NCBI GenBank assembly: GCA_027310735.1
Contig: DAIDAH010000048.1
Coordinates: 1 to 14,002, forward strand
Direction of reading: 5' to 3'
Source: Methylotenera sp.
GTDB lineage: Bacteria > Pseudomonadota > Gammaproteobacteria > Burkholderiales > Methylophilaceae
Length of the DNA stretch: 14,002 bases
The stretch's first letter is position 1; the number at the start of each line of letters is the position of its first letter. The notes under the pieces are model-generated. The model was given only the letters and a program-made list of their open reading frames with translations, had not been told where the DNA came from and ran no database searches. The translations under genes and the position numbers were made by a program. Positions 1 to 6,836 of the stretch are shown piece by piece.

Positions 1-402
1 CAGCTCGTCGCGCACTTTCAGTGGCTGCGCGACCTGAATGAATTGCCCAGACCGTTGAGCGTTGTATATTCGCCAAGGTTGCTGGTGGTAATTCACTGTA
101 TGCAAACCAGACGTGACATAACGCGGCAATGCGCGCGTCGGATACGATGTAAACAAAGGTTTATCTAATGCATCCCAAATCTGAATGACATTATCTTCTT
201 CAGGATCTTCATCGGCGGCAACCGCTATCTCACTTGGTTGGGTTTGCCCATGTAATGACAATCCAACTTGCTTAATTTGATAATCGAAAAGTTCGTTGGC
301 TTCGTCTTGTGCTAAATAATACGAACTCAAACCGGCGATGCAGATTGCTACCATCATCCCAAGCATGAGCCATAGAAGAAGACTTTGCCGTATTGATCTC
401 AT
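1..402 (-). CDS. Sensor histidine kinase, N-terminal part (runs off the window)
   Basis: This is the start of a two-component sensor kinase; the frame is open from its ATG to the window edge, giving 134 residues. Its start overlaps the stop of the upstream response regulator as ATGA, the usual coupling of regulator and kinase. A short basic N-terminus (MRSIRQS) is followed by one hydrophobic segment at about residues 8-26. After it comes a polar region that would be periplasmic, with an acidic patch (ADEDPEED) and an IQIWD element typical of the QseC/TctE/PmrB-type sensor N-terminal domain. The HAMP, dimerisation (H-box) and ATPase domains would lie outside the window, so kinase activity itself is not visible. 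The call rests on the pairing with the regulator and this N-terminal architecture. The signal sensed is unknown; nearby copper genes do not prove a metal signal. Confidence 0.85.
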   Translation of the reverse strand, partial: MRSIRQSLLLWLMLGMMVAICIAGLSSYYLAQDEANELFDYQIKQVGLSLHGQTQPSEIAVAADEDPEEDNVIQIWDALDKPLFTSYPTRALPRYVTSGLHTVNYHQQPWRIYNAQRSGQFIQVAQPLKVRDEL

Positions 403-1058
403 GAAATGGACACTTTATAGCCTACGCCGCGTACGTTGCGTATAAAGTCGGTGCCAATTTTTTTACGTAGGCGATGAATAAGAACTTCAACTGTGTTACT
501 GGCGACTTCATGATCCCAGCTGTAAAGTTTTTCTTCCAGTTCGGCCAGTGATAACACACGCTCTGGTGGGTCCAGCAGCGTGAGCAATAACGAAAACTCA
601 TGTGCAGAAAAGCTTAGCAATTCATCGCCCAAATGCACCTCACGACTGGCAGGATTAAGTGTGATCGCTCCATATTTGATAATGGGTTGTGCGCGACCAG
701 TATGACGTCGCAACAATGCGCGCACCCTAGCAAAGAGCTCATCTAAATCAAAAGGTTTGACTAGATAATCATCCGCTCCCGCGTCGAGTCCGCCAACCTT
801 GTCTGCCATAGCATCCCGCGCAGTAATGATCAGCACGGGTAGTATTCCATTCCGCTGCCGATATTCTTTTAGCACTTGCAAACCCAGTTTCTTCGGCAAT
901 CCCAAATCCAGTAGTAGTAAATCATATACCCCATTCGCTAATGCCAATTCTGCACTTTTACCATCGCGAACCCAATCAACGGCGTAATTTTCATTGGTAA
1001 GTGCTTCACTTATGCTTTCACCAATCATTGCATCGTCTTCTACTAACAGTAGTCTCAT
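399..1058 (-). CDS. OmpR/PhoB-family response regulator (QseB/PmrA/TctD-like)
   Basis: This 219-residue DNA-binding response regulator is full length for the family. The receiver domain (about 1-115) shows the acidic pair D8/D9, the phospho-acceptor D51 (LLLLDLGLP), T79 and the conserved K101 (DDYLVKPF). The C-terminal winged helix (about 125-217) ends with the typical VEVLIHRLRKKI and VRGVGY motifs. It would be phosphorylated by the kinase encoded directly downstream, whose start overlaps its stop by four bases. An AAAGAAG ribosome-binding site precedes the ATG. The 5' region carries a promoter with a CTTAAG-type direct repeat at the -35 position, so autoactivation is likely. The QseB/PmrA subgroup is an inference from overall sequence feel and this binding site; target genes are not identified. 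Confidence 0.93.
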   Translation of the reverse strand: MRLLLVEDDAMIGESISEALTNENYAVDWVRDGKSAELALANGVYDLLLLDLGLPKKLGLQVLKEYRQRNGILPVLIITARDAMADKVGGLDAGADDYLVKPFDLDELFARVRALLRRHTGRAQPIIKYGAITLNPASREVHLGDELLSFSAHEFSLLLTLLDPPERVLSLAELEEKLYSWDHEVASNTVEVLIHRLRKKIGTDFIRNVRGVGYKVSIS

Positions 1059-1144
1059 AAATCTTCTTTATCCGTAAACAAATTAAGTAATTTCAACGTC
1101 AAAAACGAAACTAGCCGTTGGTTCATCTGATATATAATCAGGAT

Positions 1145-1173
1145 ATTATATAAAGACTTAACGAAAACTTAAG
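1145..1173 (-). promoter_or_regulatory. Promoter of the two-component operon with PmrA-like direct repeat
   Basis: On the minus strand CTTAAG (1173-1168), TTTTC, GTTAAG (1162-1157) form two TTAAG half-sites 11 bp apart, as in PmrA/QseB-type boxes (YTTAAK-N5-YTTAAK; here the second half-site starts with G). A perfect TATAAT lies at 1150-1145, exactly 17 bp from the CTTAAG, so the first half-site sits where the -35 hexamer would be. This is the layout of a promoter needing an OmpR-type activator. Transcription would start near 1138, leaving a leader of about 80 nt before the regulator. Seen directly: repeats and spacing. Inferred: that the encoded regulator binds here. Confidence 0.6.
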
Positions 1174-1223
1174 AATAGAGGTGCCCAATAGTTTAAATGG
1201 TCTGTATCCATTAGAATCAATAG

Positions 1224-1234
1224 TCAGTTTAAAT
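1224..1234 (+). repeat. Left inverted repeat of putative ISL3 element
   Basis: TCAGTTTAAAT here is the exact reverse complement of 2620-2630. The next bases (AATAAT against CGTAAT in the partner) share TAAT, giving 15 of 17 matches. It lies 41 bp beyond the transposase stop codon. Confidence 0.5.
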
Positions 1235-1250
1235 AATAATTGGCTGTGAA

Positions 1251-1278
1251 CTAGCTATATTAATACTCGTATAGCTAG
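1251..1278 (-). terminator. Stem-loop overlapping the transposase stop codon
   Basis: CTAGCTATA (1251-1259) and TATAGCTAG (1270-1278) are a perfect 9-bp inverted repeat around a 10-nt loop, and the right arm contains the transposase TAG. No U-tract follows on the minus strand, so it is not a classical intrinsic terminator. It could slow transcription, protect the mRNA 3' end, or be a transposase-related structure near the element end. Confidence 0.4.
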
Positions 1279-2615
1279 ATCTCACCACGTTCGATCATCG
1301 CCACTAATTTATCAATATCCACACCATAGTTCTTAGGTTCTTCTTTTGGTTGTGCTGATGGGGGTAAATCATTCAACGTTGCATATCCCATAAATGCAAC
1401 GTCATATTGAGCCTCACGACGATCAAACTTCGGTCTATTCTGTACGATCTTATGTGAGCCTCTGGAGAACAATATTTTTGCTCGCAACGCTTCAAATGAA
1501 TAACCTCGGCCAAGACGGTTTAGCACTCTGATGAGACTATTCAATGATTCTGTATAAGCATTGGTGATTGGGTGATTAAAGTATTCCAGAATGTATGGCT
1601 GCCAATTAGACCATGCAGTGATGATAGGCTCATAATGTCCACGCAACTCTGCCGGAATGCTCTTTAGCCATTGTTCATAGAGCATTTGAGCATGTTGTTT
1701 GGATGGTGCCTGATAGATGTTAAAGAATTCCTCCTTCAATCTGTACCCTTCACCAAGTAATGGGTAATTCTTAGTCCATCCGTCCAGATTGAAGCTCTCT
1801 TGGTCAGTCAATTGACTTTGACGGCGTAGCAATACAAAACGATCATGCATCAGGCCGCGACGCTGCTTAGGAGACAGTTCCGCACGCAATGACTTTCTAA
1901 CACTTTCCATCGCGACATTCGCCATACGCACAACATGGAACTTGTCCACTACGACTTTAGCATCTGGTATTACTTCATTCACAGCTTCACGATAAGGGCG
2001 CCACATGTCCATTGCCACATATTGCACAGTATCTCGATCTTTTAGACTAGATAGATAGGTAGCAATAGTTTTCTTGTTTCTGTTCGGTAATAGATTAACC
2101 GCAGTGTTGTTATGCAGATTAGAGATCACAGCACGAGGCTTCTTTATGATGTGAATTTCATCAATGCCCATCCACTTCGGTGTTTCAAACTTGACGGTGC
2201 GCTCCAGTTCGTTCACGTAATCGCTGAACACGTTACGAATAGTTCCTTCAGTGACACCAATTTCTTCAGCAATGCCCGTGAAGGTATTGGTCATCGAGCG
2301 TTGGCCAATCCATTTCACTAAACGCTCAGTCATCCAGCGACTGGCATTAACCTCTGGTAAATGTTCCATGAAGGTTTTACCGCAGGATTTGCATTTAAAG
2401 CGTCTGGCATCGACGTAGATGCCCACGCGCTTGCCGTGCATGGGGAGATCATGCACCAGCACTTCTACGCGACCATATCCGACAACCTCACGACTACGGC
2501 AATTAGAACATACCGTTACAGGTACTGCAGTCTCAGCCTTAATGTGGTAGTCATGCTCAGATTCATTACTTCCAAGGACCTTATAGGCAGTCAGGTTCAG
2601 TACATTTCGATGCAT
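1275..2615 (-). CDS. ISL3-family DDE transposase
   Basis: This 446-residue cut-and-paste transposase would act on the ends of its own insertion sequence. The N-terminal zinc-binding region shows C36-x2-C39 and C75-x2-C78 (RFKCKSCGKTF), followed by a helix-turn-helix stretch near 107-130 (IAEEIGVTEGTIRNVF). The DDE catalytic fold follows: the first Asp is D152 in WMGIDE, D203 (AMDMW) and D224 in VVVDKFHVVR are the family's conserved acidic motifs, and the last acid is E356 in NAYTESLNSLIR. Length and motif order are complete, so the enzyme may be active. The ATG overlaps the hepT stop as TAATG, and no separate promoter or good ribosome-binding site is visible. Expression probably depends on read-through from the toxin-antitoxin operon. 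Confidence 0.95.
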   Translation of the reverse strand: MHRNVLNLTAYKVLGSNESEHDYHIKAETAVPVTVCSNCRSREVVGYGRVEVLVHDLPMHGKRVGIYVDARRFKCKSCGKTFMEHLPEVNASRWMTERLVKWIGQRSMTNTFTGIAEEIGVTEGTIRNVFSDYVNELERTVKFETPKWMGIDEIHIIKKPRAVISNLHNNTAVNLLPNRNKKTIATYLSSLKDRDTVQYVAMDMWRPYREAVNEVIPDAKVVVDKFHVVRMANVAMESVRKSLRAELSPKQRRGLMHDRFVLLRRQSQLTDQESFNLDGWTKNYPLLGEGYRLKEEFFNIYQAPSKQHAQMLYEQWLKSIPAELRGHYEPIITAWSNWQPYILEYFNHPITNAYTESLNSLIRVLNRLGRGYSFEALRAKILFSRGSHKIVQNRPKFDRREAQYDVAFMGYATLNDLPPSAQPKEEPKNYGVDIDKLVAMIERGEI

Positions 2616-3001
2616 TACGATTTAAACTGAGAGCTGGATTGTTGAACAAGTTGTTGTAGAACATCCTTGGTTTGTTGTTCTAATTCAGGCAGATCGTACT
2701 TTATTGTTTTCCAGACGATTTCCAAGTCCACTTTAAAGTACCCGTGGGCAACGGCATTACGCATTTCGTAAGCAAAAACTAACGGTAACTCTGGGTATAA
2801 TTGAGCGAAGTCTTGATAGTATTTATCTATGTTGTTACTGGCTTCACCAATGACCTCGATATTGCGAATTACTGCATCTTGCACCAACTCATTGTTCAAA
2901 AATCCCACTTCATCTATGTCTTCGGTGTAGTGATGAATGCGTTGAGTAGCTTGAATGATGTGCGCTAGATAATCCTGTAATCTTTGTTGATCGCGGCTCA
3001 T
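2615..3001 (-). CDS. hepT: HepT-family HEPN ribonuclease toxin
   Basis: This 128-residue helical HEPN protein is the toxin of a HEPN/MNT (type VII) toxin-antitoxin pair. In characterised systems HepT is an RNase that MntA silences by AMPylating a tyrosine. The key RX4HXY motif is intact: R81, N82, H86 and Y88 in MRNAVAHGY. R81/H86 would be the RNase residues and Y88 the modified tyrosine. The ATG overlaps the antitoxin stop as ATGA, so the two are co-translated with the antitoxin first. The last residues (SSSQFKS) differ from a typical HepT end and are encoded partly by the proposed IS inverted repeat. The toxin may thus carry a slightly altered tail, but its catalytic core is untouched. The stop codon overlaps the transposase ATG. 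Confidence 0.92.
   Translation of the reverse strand: MSRDQQRLQDYLAHIIQATQRIHHYTEDIDEVGFLNNELVQDAVIRNIEVIGEASNNIDKYYQDFAQLYPELPLVFAYEMRNAVAHGYFKVDLEIVWKTIKYDLPELEQQTKDVLQQLVQQSSSQFKS
2620..2630 (-). repeat. Right inverted repeat of putative ISL3 element, inside the hepT 3' end
   Basis: ATTTAAACTGA is the inverse of 1224-1234. It encodes part of the last codons of hepT (Gln-Phe-Lys), so the hepT C-terminal residues would be supplied by the element if this is the true end. It lies only a few bases before the transposase ATG, an unusually tight arrangement. Confidence 0.45.
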
Positions 3002-3288
3002 ATGGGGATTGCCTCGGCTAGTACACTGTTGCGGAATGAATCTGGCAGTGCTTTGGGAGTTAGTACATCTACTGGCACACCCAGCAATACACGTAGCTTG
3101 TATCGAATTGCGCCAATATCCATCAGTGTAGTGTCTTGCGTAGGGTCAATCAGAATGTCGAGGTCACTGGTTTCAGTATCGTCACCATGAAGTACCGAGC
3201 CAAATACACGTGCATTTAAGGCGCGGTGTGACTTAACCACTTGGCGGATAGCTTCTCGGTTGGAATTTAAGGCGTCAGAGGGCTTCAT
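2998..3288 (-). CDS. mntA: MntA-family minimal nucleotidyltransferase antitoxin
   Basis: This 96-residue minimal nucleotidyltransferase neutralises the HepT encoded just downstream. The polymerase-beta-type GSX10DXD motif is complete: G30-S31, then D42 and D44 in ETSDLDILID, with the third acid D74 in VPVDVLTP. In studied pairs MntA transfers AMP from ATP to the tyrosine in the HepT RX4HXY motif. The length is usual for the family. A weak GAG ribosome-binding site lies before the ATG. A strong sigma70 promoter is visible upstream, and a repeated TTTACGAAT word covers the likely transcription start. That suggests repression, either self-regulation or by the divergently encoded recombinase module. 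The gene faces away from the recombinase gene at 3427 and shares its 138-bp control region. Confidence 0.92.
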   Translation of the reverse strand: MKPSDALNSNREAIRQVVKSHRALNARVFGSVLHGDDTETSDLDILIDPTQDTTLMDIGAIRYKLRVLLGVPVDVLTPKALPDSFRNSVLAEAIPI

Positions 3289-3320
3289 TTATTTTACTCG
3301 TCCACATAACTTTACGAATT

Positions 3321-3349
3321 ATAATATAGTTAGCAACATTGTATGTCAA
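3321..3349 (-). promoter_or_regulatory. Sigma70 promoter of mntA-hepT(-transposase)
   Basis: On the minus strand a perfect -35 TTGACA (3349-3344) is separated by exactly 17 bp from TATTAT (3326-3321), a one-mismatch -10. Initiation would be near 3314, within the repeated word at 3308-3319 and about 26 nt before the mntA ATG. It is the only strong promoter seen for the three-gene minus-strand run down to the transposase. Confidence 0.65.
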
Positions 3350-3364
3350 CATGATTTTACGAAT

Positions 3365-3393
3365 TTTAACTATTGAGCAATGTTACGTAAAAT
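3365..3393 (+). promoter_or_regulatory. Candidate promoter of the recombinase gene
   Basis: TTTAAC (3365-3370, a poor -35) is followed after 17 bp by TAAAAT (3388-3393, one mismatch to the -10 consensus). The inverted copy of the TTTACG word overlaps the -10. No Shine-Dalgarno sequence is visible before the ATG at 3427, so expression is probably low. Confidence 0.35.
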
Positions 3394-3426
3394 TAGACGA
3401 TACACAAAACTTTACGAATATCCAAA

Positions 3427-6400
3427 ATGATTAACTTATCTGAAGAGCCGATTTTTATTGGTTATGGCACAATTGATACACAAGTCAAATTCGCTTGCAA
3501 GCAACTAACAAACTCCATGGAAGAGCAGGATGCTCTAAGAAGTAGAAAAGGTACAAATCCCAAGAACCATGCCTTTAAATCATTAATTAAAAACCAAATT
3601 AAGGAGTTTGATCAAGATTTCCTGCAGATTGCATACAAATATTCAAATCAAACGAAAACGCCTAAGACCGAAGATGAAATAAGTAGATTATTTTTCGAAT
3701 ATTTTGGTTCACACTCATTAAGCGCCATGCATATTGGCTTTTTAAGGGCAGACATTAGCGTTTTATACATGCAACTTTGGTTAAATGGGGATTTGGTTTT
3801 ACCAATAAGTTATAGAGTCATTCGCAACAGAAAATACACAATCCCTGAAGACCATGAGTTATATATATTTATAGATAGCTTTTTTCAGCCAGAAGGCAAT
3901 CATGGGCTTAGGCAACATTCTGGAGATAGGATTTTCTATTACGCTTCGAGGGTCTTACGCTCGACTAATTGGAGGCGCTTTCAAGATTTCAAGATAGAAG
4001 ATTGGGCTCAATTTCATGTGTTATCTAAAAAAGGCGAAAAAGATGGGAATTACTTAAGTTTTAACATTCCCAAGATTCCTTGGACGGGATTGCTTAATGA
4101 GTTATTGGTTCGCTATCCTAATGATATTCAATTTAATTTAGATGATGTCAATGCCTACTCTGAATGGGCATACACATCCACCCAAACTAACGACTTTAAA
4201 GCATTTAGAGCAAGTTGGACGCCTAACGCAGTAAAAGTAAAAGTTCGAGCGCCTAGAAAAAGAGCCTTAAGAACTATAAATGCTCCATCTGCAGATGATA
4301 AGTACAAAGACTCCTTAAAAGCGATTAGCGCAGAATTAAGTCATGATGCTGTTCTTGAATACATCAGAGTGTTAAAGCCAAATCAAAAGTTCTTAAGCCC
4401 TAACAATGATGGCGTGTGTTATGTTGGCAGAGAGTTTGTGGATATTAAAAGTCTCTCACAAACCTGGACCCAATTGTTTCAGCAGTTCAGGCAATATAGG
4501 CTTTCTCATCTAGGTTACGAGTCTGACAAAGGTCTTATATCCTCTCTAAATTTATTGCTTGACTATATCTGCTTATATTTGCCGTGGTGGAAGGAATTGT
4601 ATCCTGATAGCGATGTAGGAATACCAACCTGTCCAAAGGAGTTTAAGAGGGCATTTTATGTTCATAGATCAGGGGAGTACTCAATAGATAAGATGCCGTT
4701 AAATCTTGTTGATATTATCCAAATCAAAAGGACAACTCCAGATACAGTTTACTCGGCATTAAACCAAATACTTTTGTTCTTTTCCTATTTAGAGAGTTAC
4801 CAATCTGAAGATGAGGAAAAGGTAGGTGTTGGTTTTAGGAATCCAATAAGTAAATTTGACCTTCCAAAATTAAAGAAAAGGTCAAAAACATCTAAGCTTA
4901 ACTTCCCTCAAAGAACTGCAGGTTACCTACAGTATTTTGCCTATTCGGTAGAAGCGTTTGGTGAGTTTCTTTATGAAATGGCCATAAACCCTAACAACTA
5001 TCAAGTAAAACCAAAGCTTAACAAGGTAAAGCTTGCATCTGCAATTTTTCTAGATGCACAAGATTTTGGTTATATTCCGATATTTTTTTTCAGAGGAAAA
5101 GCAATTCCAATATTCATGGTTCCAAATGTTTTTAATTGGAAATCGTCTGTTATTTCAACTAATGTTGGCTTGCAATCTGATAAATTTATTCCTTACTTAA
5201 GCACTATTCGGGCATTTATACTCGGAATTGAAAACGGACTTAGGTTTGCAAGCATTAGGTGGTTAGATAAAAATACATGGGACGAGTTAAATGTAGGAGA
5301 GCCTAGAGAGGCTGATTTCTCTTATTACCCTAAGTCCAAATATTCCTTCAAGTTAAGTGTCAATACAGACAAGGTGAAAGAAGAAAAGTGGCAGACACCT
5401 ATGGTTTACAGGGTTCGCTCCATGTTGCACAGAGAAGAGATATTTTGGAGCAATATCATTATCCCAGATGATGAGACTGGGGAAGTTCCATACCAATCCC
5501 GGGAAGTTAGTCGGTTTCCGAATGTAATGCCGCTATTTAAATCATCTCGCTCCAAGATGCCAATTTCCGAAAATATCGTTCAAGAATACTGGGTGGTATT
5601 TATGACGGGGTTTCAGAGTTTATTTAACCGAATAACATCAGGTGAGGCCATTAAATTCGTCTATCTCACCCCCATAGGTGGTGACAAATCTAGGACTGCA
5701 ATCAACAAGGATTCTGGGTGTTTGTTTACACCATTAACTCTATTGGCAGTTACAACACCTCATGGGTGCAGGTCGACATTTTGTACTGACAAGGGGCAGT
5801 TTTTAGAGGTTGATGATGTTGCTAACATGGTAGGCCATCAAAGTAACATCACAACACACTATTACCAGTCGCTAAGGTCAGAGGATGCATTGCGCAAGTT
5901 CGAAGACTTAGATAAGTTCTTGATGAATATTGACTCAAGTTTTTATGATGAAAATAAGTCTAACTTCTTAAGGTCTGATGGCGCAGAAGGCCATATTGCA
6001 AAAAAATTATTAAAAGACCGCGAAGGTGCTATAGCTAATCTTGGGTTTATTCAATCCACCCCGCTATGGTCTATGGCCGATACGGAAGAGCAGGCTCAGT
6101 CAACTGATGGCCTCTCGATGCTTAAAGAAAGCCCTATGAGCAACTTTAGCTATGAATTAACCCATATCTGCCCAGTAGGTAGCGTTTGTCCGGAAGAAGT
6201 TATTAAAAAACTTAATGGAAAACGAAAATGTGGCACATGTGATTTGGCAATGAAGTGCATTGATCATTTGCCTGCAATTTCTGCAAAGAAAAATGAGTTA
6301 ATTGAAAAAATTCAATACCTATCAAAACGCATCGAGGTTTTAACAAAGAAAGGCGAGCATCAGGCTGCCGAATCCTTATGGGATGAGCAAAGAGATGAGG

Positions 6401-6828
6401 CTACCCAGTACATAGGCTGGAGGTTTTCTGAAGAGCAACTCTTGTTAGAGCGAAAAGCCATGGTTGAAGCAATGAAAGATAAAGATGTCAATCAGAAATA
6501 CATTGCAAATGAGCCGGAGTTAATTAAAAAACATATTTCAGTAGTTGCCAGGGATGAAACTATTGCCGAGTTTTATTTGCACAGACTGGCCGAATCTAAT
6601 GCCTACCCAGCGCTAGCCTCACAAAGGGTTGAGGCCTTTAGTTCAAAAATTATTAGAGTCTTGCAATCGTCATCGAACCTTTCTTCCGAAATTAACGCAG
6701 ATACAGAAGATCCGATAACGCTTGCAGCTAGAGGCTTAAAAATAATGATGGACGCTAAAAATTTAACGGTTGAGCAGGTATCTCATTTGCTTGTGAACGA
6801 AAACCATAAGATGATTGAAAACAGCTAA
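3427..6828 (+). CDS. Very large tyrosine recombinase/integrase with C-terminal Cys cluster
   Basis: This 1133-residue site-specific recombinase is far longer than phage or Xer integrases (300-450 residues). The catalytic set is visible: R606 (ENGLR), H779-x2-R782 (TPHGCRSTF), H804 (VGH) and Y813, nine residues after H804 (THYYQ), as in the family. Before it lie some 590 residues with no motif I recognise, presumably DNA-binding and assembly regions. After it comes a probable zinc site (C915, C921, C935, C938, C944), then a Lys/Glu-rich, probably coiled-coil stretch (about 952-1020). Size, C-terminal Cys cluster and the small partner gene resemble large integrases of Tn554-like or gamma-mobile-trio (GmtZ-like) elements. 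That family placement is from memory and unverified. The gene is AT-rich and uses codons unlike the copper genes, suggesting transfer. It lacks a clear ribosome-binding site. Confidence 0.85.
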   Translation: MINLSEEPIFIGYGTIDTQVKFACKQLTNSMEEQDALRSRKGTNPKNHAFKSLIKNQIKEFDQDFLQIAYKYSNQTKTPKTEDEISRLFFEYFGSHSLSAMHIGFLRADISVLYMQLWLNGDLVLPISYRVIRNRKYTIPEDHELYIFIDSFFQPEGNHGLRQHSGDRIFYYASRVLRSTNWRRFQDFKIEDWAQFHVLSKKGEKDGNYLSFNIPKIPWTGLLNELLVRYPNDIQFNLDDVNAYSEWAYTSTQTNDFKAFRASWTPNAVKVKVRAPRKRALRTINAPSADDKYKDSLKAISAELSHDAVLEYIRVLKPNQKFLSPNNDGVCYVGREFVDIKSLSQTWTQLFQQFRQYRLSHLGYESDKGLISSLNLLLDYICLYLPWWKELYPDSDVGIPTCPKEFKRAFYVHRSGEYSIDKMPLNLVDIIQIKRTTPDTVYSALNQILLFFSYLESYQSEDEEKVGVGFRNPISKFDLPKLKKRSKTSKLNFPQRTAGYLQYFAYSVEAFGEFLYEMAINPNNYQVKPKLNKVKLASAIFLDAQDFGYIPIFFFRGKAIPIFMVPNVFNWKSSVISTNVGLQSDKFIPYLSTIRAFILGIENGLRFASIRWLDKNTWDELNVGEPREADFSYYPKSKYSFKLSVNTDKVKEEKWQTPMVYRVRSMLHREEIFWSNIIIPDDETGEVPYQSREVSRFPNVMPLFKSSRSKMPISENIVQEYWVVFMTGFQSLFNRITSGEAIKFVYLTPIGGDKSRTAINKDSGCLFTPLTLLAVTTPHGCRSTFCTDKGQFLEVDDVANMVGHQSNITTHYYQSLRSEDALRKFEDLDKFLMNIDSSFYDENKSNFLRSDGAEGHIAKKLLKDREGAIANLGFIQSTPLWSMADTEEQAQSTDGLSMLKESPMSNFSYELTHICPVGSVCPEEVIKKLNGKRKCGTCDLAMKCIDHLPAISAKKNELIEKIQYLSKRIEVLTKKGEHQAAESLWDEQRDEATQYIGWRFSEEQLLLERKAMVEAMKDKDVNQKYIANEPELIKKHISVVARDETIAEFYLHRLAESNAYPALASQRVEAFSSKIIRVLQSSSNLSSEINADTEDPITLAARGLKIMMDAKNLTVEQVSHLLVNENHKMIENS

Positions 6829-6836
6829 GATTAACT

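Larger units (their letters stand above)
1224..2630 (-). mobile_element. ISL3-family insertion sequence, putative 1407-bp unit
   Basis: The ISL3-type transposase is bounded by an 11-bp perfect inverted repeat: TCAGTTTAAAT at 1224-1234 and ATTTAAACTGA at 2620-2630. The match continues inward as two mismatches then TAAT. The resulting 1407 bp is a normal length for the family. However, the flanking 8-mers (ATCAATAG on the left, GAGCTGGA on the right) do not match, so no target duplication is visible. The repeat is also short for ISL3 elements and contains the common word TTTAAA. A further AGTTTAAAT lies outside at 1190-1198. The ends are therefore a proposal; the transposase is secure. Confidence 0.5.
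3308..3419. repeat. Four copies of a TTTACGAA-type operator or recombinase word in the divergent control region
   Basis: AACTTTACGAAT occurs identically at 3308-3319 and 3408-3419, exactly 100 bp apart. TTTTACGAATT lies at 3355-3365, and an inverted ATTTTACGTAA is read on the minus strand at 3393-3383. Copy 1 covers the mntA start site, copy 2 is just upstream of its -35, copy 3 overlaps the candidate -10 of the recombinase gene, and copy 4 abuts its start codon. Two further inverted pairs are interleaved: ATAGTTA 3326-3332 with TAACTAT 3367-3373, and AACATTG 3335-3341 with CAATGTT 3378-3384. The placement suits a shared repressor or a recombination site. Confidence 0.6.

Noticed and set aside
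799..987. Plus-strand open frame across the response regulator
   Set aside because: It lies wholly opposite a well-supported receiver domain, shows no domain and has no ribosome-binding site; the same holds for the plus-strand frames across copA, the transposase and the DUF2231 gene.
1216..2638. 8-bp target-site duplication flanking the ISL3 element
   Set aside because: ATCAATAG on the left and GAGCTGGA on the right share no sequence, so no duplication can be claimed for the proposed ends.
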